In this document: positions 6,817 to 15,575 of the stretch, one piece after another
Position numbering within the stretch: the first letter of the stretch is position 1
How the letters are laid out: every line of letters starts with the position of its first letter
From: Pseudomonadota bacterium
Lineage (GTDB): Bacteria; Pseudomonadota; Alphaproteobacteria; UBA2136; UBA6156
Assembly (NCBI GenBank): GCA_009927255.1
Contig: RFNJ01000096.1
Span: 1-41,085 of the forward strand
DNA length: 41,085 nucleotides
Reading direction: 5' to 3'
Notes under the pieces: generated by a model
Told to the model about the DNA's origin: nothing
The model's database searches: none
The model's input: only the letters and a program-made list of their open reading frames with translations
Translations under genes and position numbers: made by a program

Positions 6817-8799
6817 CTACCCCTTCTTCATATTCATCATTAACACCCCCCCCACCCCCAATAAAGCCAAAACCAGCCCCGCCGCCTGCCCAAAATTGGC
6901 CGAAAAATGGAAAATCATCGTCGCCAACCCCATCATCCCCACCGGCAGCAGCACCATCATCATACCACCAGCCCCCTTGTCATGAATTGCCATATTGCCA
7001 AACTTTTTCGGGTCGTGTTTACGCCCCCGCTCCAACGCCTCACGCTGGTTGGCCAGCAGGCCAAAGCGCGGGTCATCAATCAACCGTAACGCCCCCTCAA
7101 AAGCGGCAATAATCTCATAAAAACTGGCAAATCCACCACGCCGCGCCGTCTCGGCAATCAGTTCGCTGGCCAGTGGGTTAATTGCCATCGGCAGCTGCCA
7201 GCGCCGGTAAAAATGGTTGTAGGGGATTAAATTCGGCGTAAACCGCTGCCGTGGCTTGTTGCTGCCAATGCCTGCCGCCAGCAAATGGTCCATCTGCCAG
7301 TTGGTCAGCCACGGTTTTATGTCTGCCCACACAGTCGGCTTAATCCGCTCTTTCTCCATCACTTTCAGGCTATTCAGCAGTTTGTCGCAGTGGGCCAGTA
7401 GCGGCCCATCGCTCACCGTTTCATCGGCGGGCAGCAAATAGGGCAGCCGCACGTCCTTAAACGGCGTCACCACCATCGCCCACATATACCAATAATTCAG
7501 CGTGCTATCCTGCAGCAGCATCCGCAGTTCTTGGTCGGGGAACACATTCTCCCGCCACGCCCGCCCATCCAGCGCCATATAAAACAGCACTTGGTCAAAG
7601 CTTGGCGTGGGGCACACCTGCGCCATGGTGTTCAAAAACCTCACCCGCACAAACCACCCCATGCTGCCGGTTTGCAGCGGCAGTTGGCGCATGCTGCGCG
7701 CCACTTCGCTATAGTTTTCATAGGCAAGGTGCAAATTCTTTTCAACCTCATCCACCAGTTCCAGCTGTGGCTTGGGTAAATTCACCGCATGCACCAATTG
7801 GGGGTGGAACCACACCACATACAGCGCCGCCCCCCCCAGCGCCCGCAGCGTCACATCGCGCATCGCCTCAAACTCCGCCGTTGTCCATACATCGGGGGTT
7901 ATGCTCGCCAGCAGCGCCCACACCCGCAGCGGCAGGGTGCCATGGCTTAGCAAACCATCCTTGCCCATCAGGTTTTTTGGCTCCAGCACACCCGTCTCGC
8001 GTACCCACTCCAGCACGCGCTCGTGGCCAAAGTGGCGCTCACTGCTTAGCGCCAAGTAGCGGTAAAACATTAAGCGTTCGGGCCGTATCTTCTCGCTAAA
8101 AATCATGCTGCGCTGGGCAAATTCCCGCGCCTCTGGCAGCATGGTCGGGGCTTGGTTGTTGGTCAAATAATATAAAACTTGGCTCAAAAGGGCTAAAATG
8201 GTGTGGTTATGCGGGTCACCCTGCAGCACATTTTTCAGCAAGGTCACGGTGTCCATTGCCCGCCCCGCCTCAAAGGCCCGCACTGCCTGCTGTAGCTTGC
8301 TTAAAACGGGTAATGAAACATTCATCCGCTCACTCTGTTCCCGTGTCATCAGCTCCAGCTCATTGTGCATCAGCGCAAAGCAAACCGCCGCTGGCCCTTG
8401 CAGCTTGTCGGTGGCACGGGTGGGGATAACCTGCGCCATCTCCTGCCACCGTACCAACATGCCATTCAGCAAGCCATCCGGCGCCTCGGCCATTGCCCGT
8501 GGCGCGCTAAATTGCCCCCTGTCAGCCACCGGCACCGCCTGCTCCGCCAACGCCGTACTGGGCTGTTCAATCACCGGCTCTGCCGCTGCCACATAGCGCC
8601 GTTGGTCGGCCAAAACTGCGCGCTGCACTTTGCTGAAAAACGCCAATACATCACGGCTAACCGGAATCAACACCCGCCGCCCATGCTCGTCATCGGCGCT
8701 ACGGCTTTTTTCAATCCGCAGGTTGCGGCGTTCCTGCTGGCGCTTATCCACCTGTCGGCGCAGGGTGGCCAGGGTGTTGCGCATCTCTGCCAGGCTCAT
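6817..8799 (-). CDS. Large protein of unknown function with C-terminal membrane anchor
   Basis: A 660-residue protein (674 if the upstream ATG at 8841 is used). I do not recognise its family. The N-terminal 50 residues are strongly charged and probably coiled coil (LRRQVDKRQQERRNLRIEK). The middle 500 residues look helical and soluble, with a TPR-like feel around HNHTILALLSQVLYYL. The last 60 residues hold two hydrophobic segments (MMMVLLPVGMMGLATMIF and AGLVLALLGVGGVLMM), ending in NMKKG. It is a C-tail-anchored inner-membrane protein by appearance. The ATG at 8799 follows the thioredoxin-like gene's stop by about 10 bases, so the two are co-transcribed. A secretion or envelope role is only a guess. 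Confidence 0.75.
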   Translation of the reverse strand: MSLAEMRNTLATLRRQVDKRQQERRNLRIEKSRSADDEHGRRVLIPVSRDVLAFFSKVQRAVLADQRRYVAAAEPVIEQPSTALAEQAVPVADRGQFSAPRAMAEAPDGLLNGMLVRWQEMAQVIPTRATDKLQGPAAVCFALMHNELELMTREQSERMNVSLPVLSKLQQAVRAFEAGRAMDTVTLLKNVLQGDPHNHTILALLSQVLYYLTNNQAPTMLPEAREFAQRSMIFSEKIRPERLMFYRYLALSSERHFGHERVLEWVRETGVLEPKNLMGKDGLLSHGTLPLRVWALLASITPDVWTTAEFEAMRDVTLRALGGAALYVVWFHPQLVHAVNLPKPQLELVDEVEKNLHLAYENYSEVARSMRQLPLQTGSMGWFVRVRFLNTMAQVCPTPSFDQVLFYMALDGRAWRENVFPDQELRMLLQDSTLNYWYMWAMVVTPFKDVRLPYLLPADETVSDGPLLAHCDKLLNSLKVMEKERIKPTVWADIKPWLTNWQMDHLLAAGIGSNKPRQRFTPNLIPYNHFYRRWQLPMAINPLASELIAETARRGGFASFYEIIAAFEGALRLIDDPRFGLLANQREALERGRKHDPKKFGNMAIHDKGAGGMMMVLLPVGMMGLATMIFHFSANFGQAAGLVLALLGVGGVLMMNMKKG

Positions 8800-8809
8800 G
8801 GTCGCACCG

Positions 8810-9850
8810 TCACGGCCCGGGTTCCGCCAGCCCGCGTTCAATCCTTGCGCTCACATAGGCCAGCACGTCGCTCAGTTTTTCCAGCGGAATCCCCCCGCTC
8901 CCCACCCGAATGCCATTCACAAACACCACCGGCATATCCCCACCGGCCGCAAACGTCCGCGCCAGCAACGTGTCGGCGTCTAGTTCCCGATAAAACCGCC
9001 GCGCATCCGTCATCATCAAGCTGCGCACATCGCGCTCGCGCAATCCACTTTTAATTAACGCATCAAACAACCCTTCGCTGGTGGTGGGCTTGCTTTCAAT
9101 CATCGTGGCCCTAAAGTCCCAATACTTCTGCATCCGCCCCGCCACTTTGCCATAAAACGCGGCTTGATTGCCCTCACTCCCCGCCACACCGCTGGCATTG
9201 CTGGCGGCATAAATGCTCAGCACTTGGGTCTGGCTCACAAAGTCATGCAACGCCGCATCAATCCGCCCCAGCGTCTCATGGCACTTGCTGCACCCCACGT
9301 CCTCAAAAATCACCACCTGAATCGGCGCCCCATTCTCCCCCTTGCTCGGGCTGTGGGCATAGGGGATGATATTAAACCGCTGGTCCAGCAACATCTGCCA
9401 CTCTGGCCCCTGCAATTGCTCAGGGGTCGTCTCCGCACGGTCTTTCGCCAGTTGCTCGGTACGGGTCAGCACTTCCTTGCCACCAATCGTTATTTTCGGC
9501 ACCGCAGCTGGCTTGGCTGCCTCGCCCTCTTTCGCCGCTCCACCGCCATGGCCATCGCCTTCCTTTTTCTTCGGCGCACCGCCCGCCGCTGGCTCAATCT
9601 CCGCCAAAGGCTGCGGTTCAAGGGTCGCAAAATTCTCCGGCACAAAAGGCCGCCGCCGCTTGGGCGCCGTCGTTAGGGCAGGGGCCACAGTCGCCGAAAC
9701 CTCCCCCTCCCGCACCGCCAAAATATCTACCCGCTGCCCCCGCAAGCCATAGCGCACAGCCTCGCCCGCCGTATCAAACAGCTCATTGCCAGCCAGCGCC
9801 ACCGCAGGCAGCGCGCCAACCGTCAGTAAAAGCAGCAACATTTTTCCCAT
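8810..9850 (-). CDS. Exported thioredoxin/DsbA-like CxxC protein
   Basis: A 346-residue protein with a signal peptide (MLLLLLTVGALPAVALA) and a low-complexity Pro/Ala/Lys/Gly-rich linker (about residues 60-115). The C-terminal thioredoxin-like domain starts near 160. The redox motif is CSKC (Cys187, Cys190) in VVIFEDVGCSKCHETL. The expected cis-proline segment is MPVVFVNGIRVG near the C-terminus, so it should act in periplasmic thiol-disulfide exchange. The linker between signal and domain is unusual for DsbA and might span periplasmic space or bind a partner. ATG 9850 is preferred over 9871 because it follows GGGGACAACA, a plausible ribosome site. It is the first gene of a two-gene unit with the membrane-anchored protein downstream, a likely partner or client. 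Confidence 0.75.
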   Translation of the reverse strand: MGKMLLLLLTVGALPAVALAGNELFDTAGEAVRYGLRGQRVDILAVREGEVSATVAPALTTAPKRRRPFVPENFATLEPQPLAEIEPAAGGAPKKKEGDGHGGGAAKEGEAAKPAAVPKITIGGKEVLTRTEQLAKDRAETTPEQLQGPEWQMLLDQRFNIIPYAHSPSKGENGAPIQVVIFEDVGCSKCHETLGRIDAALHDFVSQTQVLSIYAASNASGVAGSEGNQAAFYGKVAGRMQKYWDFRATMIESKPTTSEGLFDALIKSGLRERDVRSLMMTDARRFYRELDADTLLARTFAAGGDMPVVFVNGIRVGSGGIPLEKLSDVLAYVSARIERGLAEPGP

Positions 9851-9993
9851 TGTTGTCCCCACTCTAGCCAAAATCCCCCGCCACGTCGCCCCCCAAAGGC
9901 CCCAAGTCCCTCAACCAACCGCGCCACCTGTTGCCAAGCCCCTACACTTGCCCTAAAAAGAAAATCAGCCAACACCAACCGAAAGACCACAAA

Positions 9994-10335
<342 letters not shown>

Positions 10336-10494
10336 CCAAAATTCTGCACGCATCTATCCGCCGCCCAACATATAAGCAACAACCCCAATTCCCCCAAAAT
10401 TTCTGGCATTGAATCCCTTGCCGTGAAGGCGTATCAAACCTGTGTAAGTCATTAAATATCCGTTTCCCTAAGCGCACATCAACAGGAGCAATCC

Positions 10495-10731
10495 ATGTGC
10501 CAAATCATCCCCAATGTGGTGAGTGACGCAAGCAAGGTGGTCTTTCCTCAAAATCCTACCACTACCTGCCCCACACGTCTCGCCCAACTGCTCAACGAAT
10601 ACCTCACTCAGCAGGGCGAAGTCGTCGGCTGCACTGCAAAGCAGCAACTCAGCACGGTCTGCCAGTCTGCTATCAAGCTGGCAGCTCAAACTGAAGCCGA
10701 CCGCCGTCAAAAACTCTCACAAGCCGCCTAA
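10495..10731 (+). CDS. Small protein of unknown function
   Basis: A 78-residue ORF with a clear ribosome site (AGGAG seven bases before the ATG) and a strong terminator 25 bases after its stop. This makes a real, monocistronic gene likely. The protein has three cysteines (MCQII, TTCPTRL, GCTAKQ plus TVCQSAI), no signal peptide and no membrane segment. The second half is helical (LAAQTEADRRQKL). I recognise no family. It is followed by the M50 protease gene but separated from it by the terminator. Confidence 0.6.
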   Translation: MCQIIPNVVSDASKVVFPQNPTTTCPTRLAQLLNEYLTQQGEVVGCTAKQQLSTVCQSAIKLAAQTEADRRQKLSQAA

Positions 10732-10753
10732 CAGCGGCAGAAGGGAACAAACG

Positions 10754-10790
10754 AAAAAAGCCTTTTGCTCCCAGCAAAAGGCTTTTTTAC
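10754..10790 (+). terminator. Intrinsic terminator after the small Cys protein
   Basis: A long stem AAAAGCCTTTTGCT / AGCAAAAGGCTTTT with a 3-base loop followed by T residues. It is near symmetric, so it could act on both strands. Confidence 0.85.
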
Positions 10791-10878
10791 TTGCTAAATG
10801 AAGATAGGTTGGTTATTCCAACAACTGTAAATATCTGCATAGATAGCGTTCCAACTCCAACCACTACGGAGCAAAACC

Positions 10879-11637
10879 ATGACAATCTCATGGGGAAGTC
10901 TGTTTCTGCTGGCACTCAAAATGCTCAAAATGGCCAAATCACTTAAGGTCATTTTGGCGGCAGGAAGTGCCACAGCCTACGCATGGCTATTTTCCTGGGA
11001 AGTTGCCTTTGTGCTCATGTGGGCCATTGGCATCCACGAAATGGGTCACGTCTACGGAATGCGCCGCTGCGGTATACCCACCAAAGGGTTCTACTTTGTC
11101 CCTTTTCTTGGTGGTGCCGCAATTGGCGAAGCTGCGCGCACGGAATGGGATGATGTTTACGTTACGGCAATGGGCCCTACCTGGGGGCTTATCAGTTCCC
11201 TGCCGTTCATCTTCATGTGGCAAGTTACGGGTGAAGTTAAATGGGCTGGATACTCAACACTTATCCTACTCATTAACCTGATTAACCTGCTACCCATCAT
11301 GCCACTTGATGGTGGTCGTCTCACCAAGTCACTCGTCAGTTCAGGGGGCAGCACAGCACTCTGGATTTACCTGTTTTTGTTATGCACGGCTGGCTTCTGG
11401 TTCATGTGGGTAAACGGTCTCTATCTGTTTCTTGGCCTTAGCATCATTGGTGCCTTGGAAGTCGTAGCTGAGGCCCGCCGCAGCAAAAGCGAACGACGCC
11501 CAGCTCTCTCAAGCCTCGAATGGGCCGTCACAGCCAGCTGGTTTATAATCTTAGCAGCGGTCTTGTATGGCATCATCCTAGCCTTCCAAAGTGTGGAAGG
11601 CGCTGGGCTGGTAGCCAAAGTGCTTAAGTCAACTTAA
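10879..11637 (+). CDS. M50-family intramembrane metalloprotease
   Basis: A 252-residue polytopic membrane protein of the site-2-protease class. The zinc motif HEMGH is at residues 53-57 inside a hydrophobic helix (LMWAIGIHEMGHVYGM). The third ligand is in LLPIMPLDGGRLTKSL (Asp144), the usual NPxPxDGG position with Asn/Pro varied. About six membrane segments are visible. There is no PDZ domain, so it is a compact member closer to the SpoIVFB/Rv-type group than to RseP. Its substrate is unknown and no anti-sigma factor lies nearby. Codon use is less C-rich than in the flanking genes. It ends in a bidirectional terminator shared with the convergent chain-length gene. Confidence 0.85.
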   Translation: MTISWGSLFLLALKMLKMAKSLKVILAAGSATAYAWLFSWEVAFVLMWAIGIHEMGHVYGMRRCGIPTKGFYFVPFLGGAAIGEAARTEWDDVYVTAMGPTWGLISSLPFIFMWQVTGEVKWAGYSTLILLINLINLLPIMPLDGGRLTKSLVSSGGSTALWIYLFLLCTAGFWFMWVNGLYLFLGLSIIGALEVVAEARRSKSERRPALSSLEWAVTASWFIILAAVLYGIILAFQSVEGAGLVAKVLKST

Positions 11638-11663
11638 GCAAGATATGCCGAGTCACGATAACC

Positions 11664-11698
11664 AAAAACAGGGGGCTTATGGCCCCCTGTTAGTTGTT
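11664..11698. terminator. Bidirectional intrinsic terminator
   Basis: The stem CAGGGGGC / GGCCCCCTG with loop TTAT has an A-rich 5' flank (CCAAAAA) and T-rich 3' flank. It can end both the plus-strand M50 gene and the minus-strand chain-length gene, which converge here. Confidence 0.75.
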
Positions 11699-11708
11699 TG
11701 TGCCTTCC

Positions 11709-13352
11709 TCAATCCACCCGCACCTTCACCACTACCCCGCGCAACCAAGCCCCCAGCGCCGGCACAATCTTCGCCAAAACATCGGCAAAGTCGCCCAACA
11801 GTTGCCGGCGGCTCGGCACATGCTGCTGGTTCAGCACCAGCCCATGCAGCGCCGCACCGGCCAGCAGCAAGCTATCCGCCGCCCGCTTGGCATCATCGGC
11901 CAACGTGTGCTCTTGTTGCAGCACCAAGGCCACGCGGGCACCGGCCACCGCCACCGCCATCGCATCCACGTTACCGCGATTCACCGCCGCCAGCGGGCTG
12001 GCATCCACAATCACCACATCAGCAAGCTCACCCACCGCATCCATCAACCGCGCCAAGCCACCCGGCTCACCCAGTTGGTTCAACGTCTCAGGGTGCCGCG
12101 GCGCAGGCAGCACCATCAAGTTCTTAATCCCCACCACTGGCTGCAACGGATTCCACACCTTCAAGCTCTCGCCCTTGCCCACCTTAGCAGGCTTCTTGCC
12201 CGCCACATCGTCCTGCGGCGGCATGCTCCAAGCCTCACCGCGCACTTGCAACAGGTGCGATACATCGCGGTTCTTCAAGTTCAAATCCACCAACGCCACG
12301 GTTTTGCCCATAGTGGCAGTTTTTTCAGCCAGCAGCAGCGCCAGCAAACTACTGCCTTCAAGCCCATGCACACCCAGTAGCACCAACGGCCCGCGCAAAC
12401 CACGCAGCAATGCTTGTTGAATCCGCCCCACCTCACTAAACTGCGCTGGCCGCAAAATCTTCTTCTGCGCCGTCACCACCACACCCGAACGCCCACTCTC
12501 CACCCGCCCCAGCCACGGCAAGCTGCCTGCCAGCGGGATGCCACATGCCTTCGCTGCCTCTGTCGCATTCTTAATCCCCGGCACGCGGCGGCGCGGATAC
12601 ACCATCACCACCCACCCCAGCAACAAGCCCAACAACCCACCCCACATCGCCGCTTGGCTCAAACGCCAGCTCAGCGGCGGCTGCGCAATCATCGTCGCAG
12701 GCTCGGCAAACCACAGCAACGCTTGGCTGCCATTGCGCTGAAAAGCCGTGTTCACCAGCCGTAAATCAGTCTGCAACTGCACAATCTGCGCCGCCAACTG
12801 CTGTTTACGCAACGCCAAAGTCGGGTCAGCCGCCATCGGCACTGTCGGTGTCACCAAGCCCGCAGGCGCCGCAGCCTGCTCAACAGTTGCCCGCAGTTCT
12901 TGCTGGCTCTGTGCTAAAAGTTGCTCAATCCGGCTGCGTTCAGGCGCCAACACTTCCTGAATAAAATTGAACGCCACTGCATCCAGCAACTGCTCCAACC
13001 CCTGCCGCTCATGGCTACGCAAGCCAATCCCCATAAAGTGATCATTAAAAATTTTCAGGCTCACTTGCCGTGGCTCAATTTTCGCCCCCAGCTCATGCCC
13101 CGCATCGGCCAGCAGTTCAGGCTTGGTCAGCATCGCATAAAGCGCCTCGCGGTGCCCACCGGCGGTAATTTTCTGCAGCAGCGGCGCCTTGGCCTGCTCA
13201 CTTTGCAGTTGCAGCAGCACGCGCGCTTCATAATGTTGGGGGGTCAGCAACACTTGGCCCATCGCCAGTAAAGCACCAAAAATCAGCGGCAATACCAACT
13301 TCAACCGCCAGCGCCAAATTTCTGCCAAAGCCACCAAAAACCAAGCCATCAT
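11709..13352 (-). CDS. Wzz/GumC-like chain-length protein fused to degenerate BY-kinase-like domain
   Basis: A 547-residue inner-membrane protein. Residues 14-34 and about 233-252 are membrane segments flanking a mostly helical periplasmic region with coiled coil (RIEQLLAQSQQELRATVEQ), the Wzz/GumC layout of exopolysaccharide export regulators. The C-terminal part matches a bacterial tyrosine kinase or ParA-like fold. But the Walker A position reads GVHGLEGSSLLALLLA (327-342) without the Lys-Ser/Thr of GKS. The following strand is VALVDLNLKNRDVSHLL instead of the Asp-x-Asp form. The Walker B-like strand VVIVDASPLAAVNRGNVDAM is kept. The C-terminus has no Tyr cluster. Kinase activity is therefore doubtful. 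No other polysaccharide genes are adjacent. It is divergent from rplK. Confidence 0.75.
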   Translation of the reverse strand: MMAWFLVALAEIWRWRLKLVLPLIFGALLAMGQVLLTPQHYEARVLLQLQSEQAKAPLLQKITAGGHREALYAMLTKPELLADAGHELGAKIEPRQVSLKIFNDHFMGIGLRSHERQGLEQLLDAVAFNFIQEVLAPERSRIEQLLAQSQQELRATVEQAAAPAGLVTPTVPMAADPTLALRKQQLAAQIVQLQTDLRLVNTAFQRNGSQALLWFAEPATMIAQPPLSWRLSQAAMWGGLLGLLLGWVVMVYPRRRVPGIKNATEAAKACGIPLAGSLPWLGRVESGRSGVVVTAQKKILRPAQFSEVGRIQQALLRGLRGPLVLLGVHGLEGSSLLALLLAEKTATMGKTVALVDLNLKNRDVSHLLQVRGEAWSMPPQDDVAGKKPAKVGKGESLKVWNPLQPVVGIKNLMVLPAPRHPETLNQLGEPGGLARLMDAVGELADVVIVDASPLAAVNRGNVDAMAVAVAGARVALVLQQEHTLADDAKRAADSLLLAGAALHGLVLNQQHVPSRRQLLGDFADVLAKIVPALGAWLRGVVVKVRVD

Positions 13353-13467
13353 GTTATTCCTTATTATTAATTATCCCCAAAATACCCCAAGCCCCATCGT
13401 CCGCCAAGCCACCCCCACCACACATCTGCCCGCAAAACATACATTAAAACATACATCAATCAATGCC

Positions 13468-13496
13468 TTGACATCCTCCCCCAATCCGCCTAAAAG
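13468..13496 (+). promoter_or_regulatory. rplKA promoter
   Basis: TTGACA (13468-13473), a 17-base spacer and TAAAAG (13491-13496), followed by a CCCCCCA discriminator. The ATG of rplK is about 55 bases downstream of the expected start site. The spacer and discriminator closely resemble those of the second promoter at 15359 that serves rplJL. Confidence 0.75.
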
Positions 13497-13558
13497 CCCC
13501 CCACCACCCCCGAAAAAGTGCATCAGGCGTGGGAGCAACCAATGCGAAAGTAACCAAA

Positions 13559-13987
13559 ATGGCTAAAAAAATCATCGGCTTTGTCAAGCTGCAGGTGCCT
13601 GCAGGGCAAGCCAACCCGGCCCCTCCGGTCGGTCCGGCTCTTGGTCAAAAGGGCCTTAACATCATGGAATTCTGCAAAGCGTTCAACGCCGCCACGCAGC
13701 AAAAGTTCGCCCCCGGCACCCCCGTGCCCGTGGTGATTACGGCTTATGCGGACAGAACCTTCACCTTCGAAATGAAGACCCCACCGGCCACCTGGTATCT
13801 CATGCAAGCGGCCAAAATTCAAAAGGGCGCCGGCACACCGCAAAACCCTATTGGCAAGGTTAAAAAGGCCGATATCAAAAAAATCGCCGAAGCCAAAATG
13901 GCTGACCTCAACGCGGAAGACATCAACGCAGCCATGAAAATCATCGAAGGTAGCGCCCGCTCCATGGGCCTCACCGTGGTGGAATAA
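13559..13987 (+). CDS. rplK: 50S ribosomal protein L11
   Basis: A 142-residue ribosomal protein of the L7/L12 stalk base, binding 23S rRNA at the GTPase centre and needed for RelA activation. It has the canonical [18 protein letters not shown] start and [19 protein letters not shown] Pro-rich switch region, and an RNA-binding C-terminal domain ending [12 protein letters not shown]. The longer frame from 13529 is rejected because all L11 proteins start at MAKK. It is the first gene of the rplK-rplA unit. The usual upstream secE-nusG pair is absent here. Confidence 0.97.
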   Translation: MAKKIIGFVKLQVPAGQANPAPPVGPALGQKGLNIMEFCKAFNAATQQKFAPGTPVPVVITAYADRTFTFEMKTPPATWYLMQAAKIQKGAGTPQNPIGKVKKADIKKIAEAKMADLNAEDINAAMKIIEGSARSMGLTVVE

Positions 13988-13998
13988 GGAGAATCATC

Positions 13999-14736
13999 AT
14001 GGCAACCAAAAAATCACCCGCAGCCGCCGCCAGCAAAAAAGCTGGCAACAAGCTCACCGCCGCCAAACCCAAAAAGGTTATTCCGGCGTACGATAAACTC
14101 AAGCCCTATCCTTTGGCCGAAGCAGTTGAATTGCTGCAAAAAATGCCCAAGGCCAAGTTCGATGAATCGGTCGACGTCGCCTTTAATCTGGCCGTAGACC
14201 CCAAATATAACGACCAAATGGTCCGCGGTGTCGTCACCCTGCCCCACGGCACGGGTAAAGTGCTGCGCGTCGCCGTCTTCGCCAAAGGCCAAGCGGCCAC
14301 CGATGCCAAAACCGCCGGTGCCGATGTGGTCGGCGCCGAAGACCTCGCCGACAAAATCAATGAAGGCTTCCTTGATTTCGACCGCGTCGTCGCCGCACCC
14401 GACTGCATGGCCATCGTGGGTCGTGTCGCCAAAATCCTCGGCCCCAAAGGCCTGATGCCCAACCCTAAGCTGGGCACGGTTACCCCCAACGTGGCCAAGG
14501 CGGTGAAGGATGTCAAAGGCGGCATGGTGGAATTCAAGGTGGAAAAAGCCGGTATCATCCACGTTGGCGTTGGCCGCCGCAGCTTCAGCGCTGCCCACTT
14601 GGCTGCCAACATCAAAACGCTGGTCGATGCCGTCAAGGCCGCCAAACCAACCGGCGCCAAACAAACCTACATGCTGCGGCTGTCCATCAGCTCCACCATG
14701 TCCCCCGCCGTGCGGATCGACCTCTCCAGCATCTAA
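13999..14736 (+). CDS. rplA: 50S ribosomal protein L1
   Basis: A 245-residue protein of the L1 stalk that helps E-site tRNA release and represses its own operon by binding the mRNA leader. It follows rplK by 11 bases with AAGGAG as ribosome site. The core is clear: [41 protein letters not shown] and [12 protein letters not shown]. The N-terminus (about residues 2-30) is an Ala/Lys-rich extension ([16 protein letters not shown]), longer than the family norm and in keeping with the Lys/Ala-rich linker in rpoB of the same genome. It is followed at once by a terminator, so rplKA and rplJL are separate transcripts. Confidence 0.97.
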   Translation: MATKKSPAAAASKKAGNKLTAAKPKKVIPAYDKLKPYPLAEAVELLQKMPKAKFDESVDVAFNLAVDPKYNDQMVRGVVTLPHGTGKVLRVAVFAKGQAATDAKTAGADVVGAEDLADKINEGFLDFDRVVAAPDCMAIVGRVAKILGPKGLMPNPKLGTVTPNVAKAVKDVKGGMVEFKVEKAGIIHVGVGRRSFSAAHLAANIKTLVDAVKAAKPTGAKQTYMLRLSISSTMSPAVRIDLSSI

Positions 14737-14758
14737 GCTGAAGCAGTCACCCACAGCA

Positions 14759-14790
14759 AAAAGGCCCCCAATCGGGGGCCCTTTCTCGTT
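14759..14790 (+). terminator. Terminator after rplA
   Basis: A 7-bp GC stem GGCCCCC / GGGGGCC (loop AATC) followed by CTTTCTCGTT. It separates rplKA from rplJL, which in many bacteria are read through. Confidence 0.75.
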
Positions 14791-14814
14791 ATCGTAAAAA
14801 GGCCGTGCAAACCC

Positions 14815-15252
14815 TTAAAGTGCCTGCAAAAGCCGAGAAAGCATCTCCGGCTCTAGGACCGGCATTTCAAGGCTATCTGTTTCGTGGCGCAGTTTGGGTA
14901 ACTGCGCCTGGCTTTTTTCTGTTCTTACTCCTAATATTTCGCAGCCACGGTAGCCTGGTAAGTTGCTGGCTCTCTCCAGCAGACGCCCGGTTAGGTTGCA
15001 AAATATTGTTGGATCGTCTCCCGTTTGCGCATTGATGAACCAAGGTAGTGCATCCAGAGCGATGATATCAGATGAAGTTGCAACAAGAATCTCGGCTGGA
15101 GATGTCACAGCCCATAGCTCACCATGGCGGTACATAATCCAGCGAAACTTTCGCTTTTTATTACTATCCAGCTGCATAAATCTTGCCGACAAATGGTTTA
15201 GCTGGCTAATGTAAACTCCTGCTTCATGCGAAAGCGCGTTACTCTTACCCAT
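14815..15252 (-). CDS. Unknown protein encoded antisense within the ribosomal protein cluster
   Basis: A 145-residue ORF on the minus strand between rplA and rplJ. I recognise no family. It has no signal peptide or membrane segment; the middle reads like a compact beta fold (FRWIMYRHGELWAVTSPAEI) and the end is acidic/helical (EMPVLEPEMLSRLLQAL). That it is real is supported by AAGGAG six bases before its ATG and a near-consensus promoter at 15323-15350. Base composition is more AT-rich and less C-biased than the neighbours, suggesting acquisition by transfer. Its transcript would run toward the rplA terminator. A GCCTAAC sequence just upstream resembles part of an integron attC site, but no second half is evident. 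Confidence 0.65.
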   Translation of the reverse strand: MGKSNALSHEAGVYISQLNHLSARFMQLDSNKKRKFRWIMYRHGELWAVTSPAEILVATSSDIIALDALPWFINAQTGDDPTIFCNLTGRLLERASNLPGYRGCEILGVRTEKSQAQLPKLRHETDSLEMPVLEPEMLSRLLQAL

Positions 15253-15322
15253 CGCCGTCTCCTTAAGCTGGCGTTACACGTTAGGCGCTCAGAGGTTCTA
15301 AACAGTCATGTATTTCAATCTC

Positions 15323-15350
15323 ATCATACCGCTATCTCCCTCAAACTCAA
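15323..15350 (-). promoter_or_regulatory. Promoter of the antisense gene
   Basis: On the minus strand: TTGAGT (-35, plus positions 15345-15350), a 16-base spacer and TATGAT (-10, plus positions 15323-15328). The ATG at 15252 is about 70 bases downstream. It stands back to back with the rplJ promoter, only 8 bases apart. Confidence 0.6.
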
Positions 15351-15358
15351 CTTTTTTA

Positions 15359-15387
15359 TTGCCCTCCTCCCAAAAACCCGCTACAAG
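15359..15387 (+). promoter_or_regulatory. rplJL promoter
   Basis: TTGCCC (15359-15364), a 17-base spacer, TACAAG (15382-15387), then CCCCCCA. The spacer and discriminator match the rplK promoter in most positions (both begin TCCTCCC and end CCCCCCA), which supports both as genuine. The leader to the rplJ ATG would be about 350 nt. Confidence 0.6.
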
Positions 15388-15575
15388 CCCCCCATCACCT
15401 GAAGACCGTCGGCGCCCATGTCACGCAGCAATGTGGGGCTTAATCAAGAGAAATCTTGGCCAACCGAGGGGGAATCGCCGCCAAAACGCAAGGCCCCAAG
15501 CCTCAGCCAACTGGCCCAGTTTCCATATTCAGCAAGGTGAGCATAGCCGCATGGGGCGGCAATGCACATAAACCA

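Noticed and set aside
8744-8752. DnaA box TTATCCACC (and TTATCCACT at 36168) as an origin of replication
   Set aside because: Single isolated matches inside coding genes; no cluster, AT-rich unwinding element or origin-type gene neighbourhood.
15253-15295. Integron attC site upstream of the antisense gene
   Set aside because: Only one half-like segment (GCCTAAC/GTTAGGC with CTTAAG) is present, with no partner at the other end of the gene and no integrase in the window.
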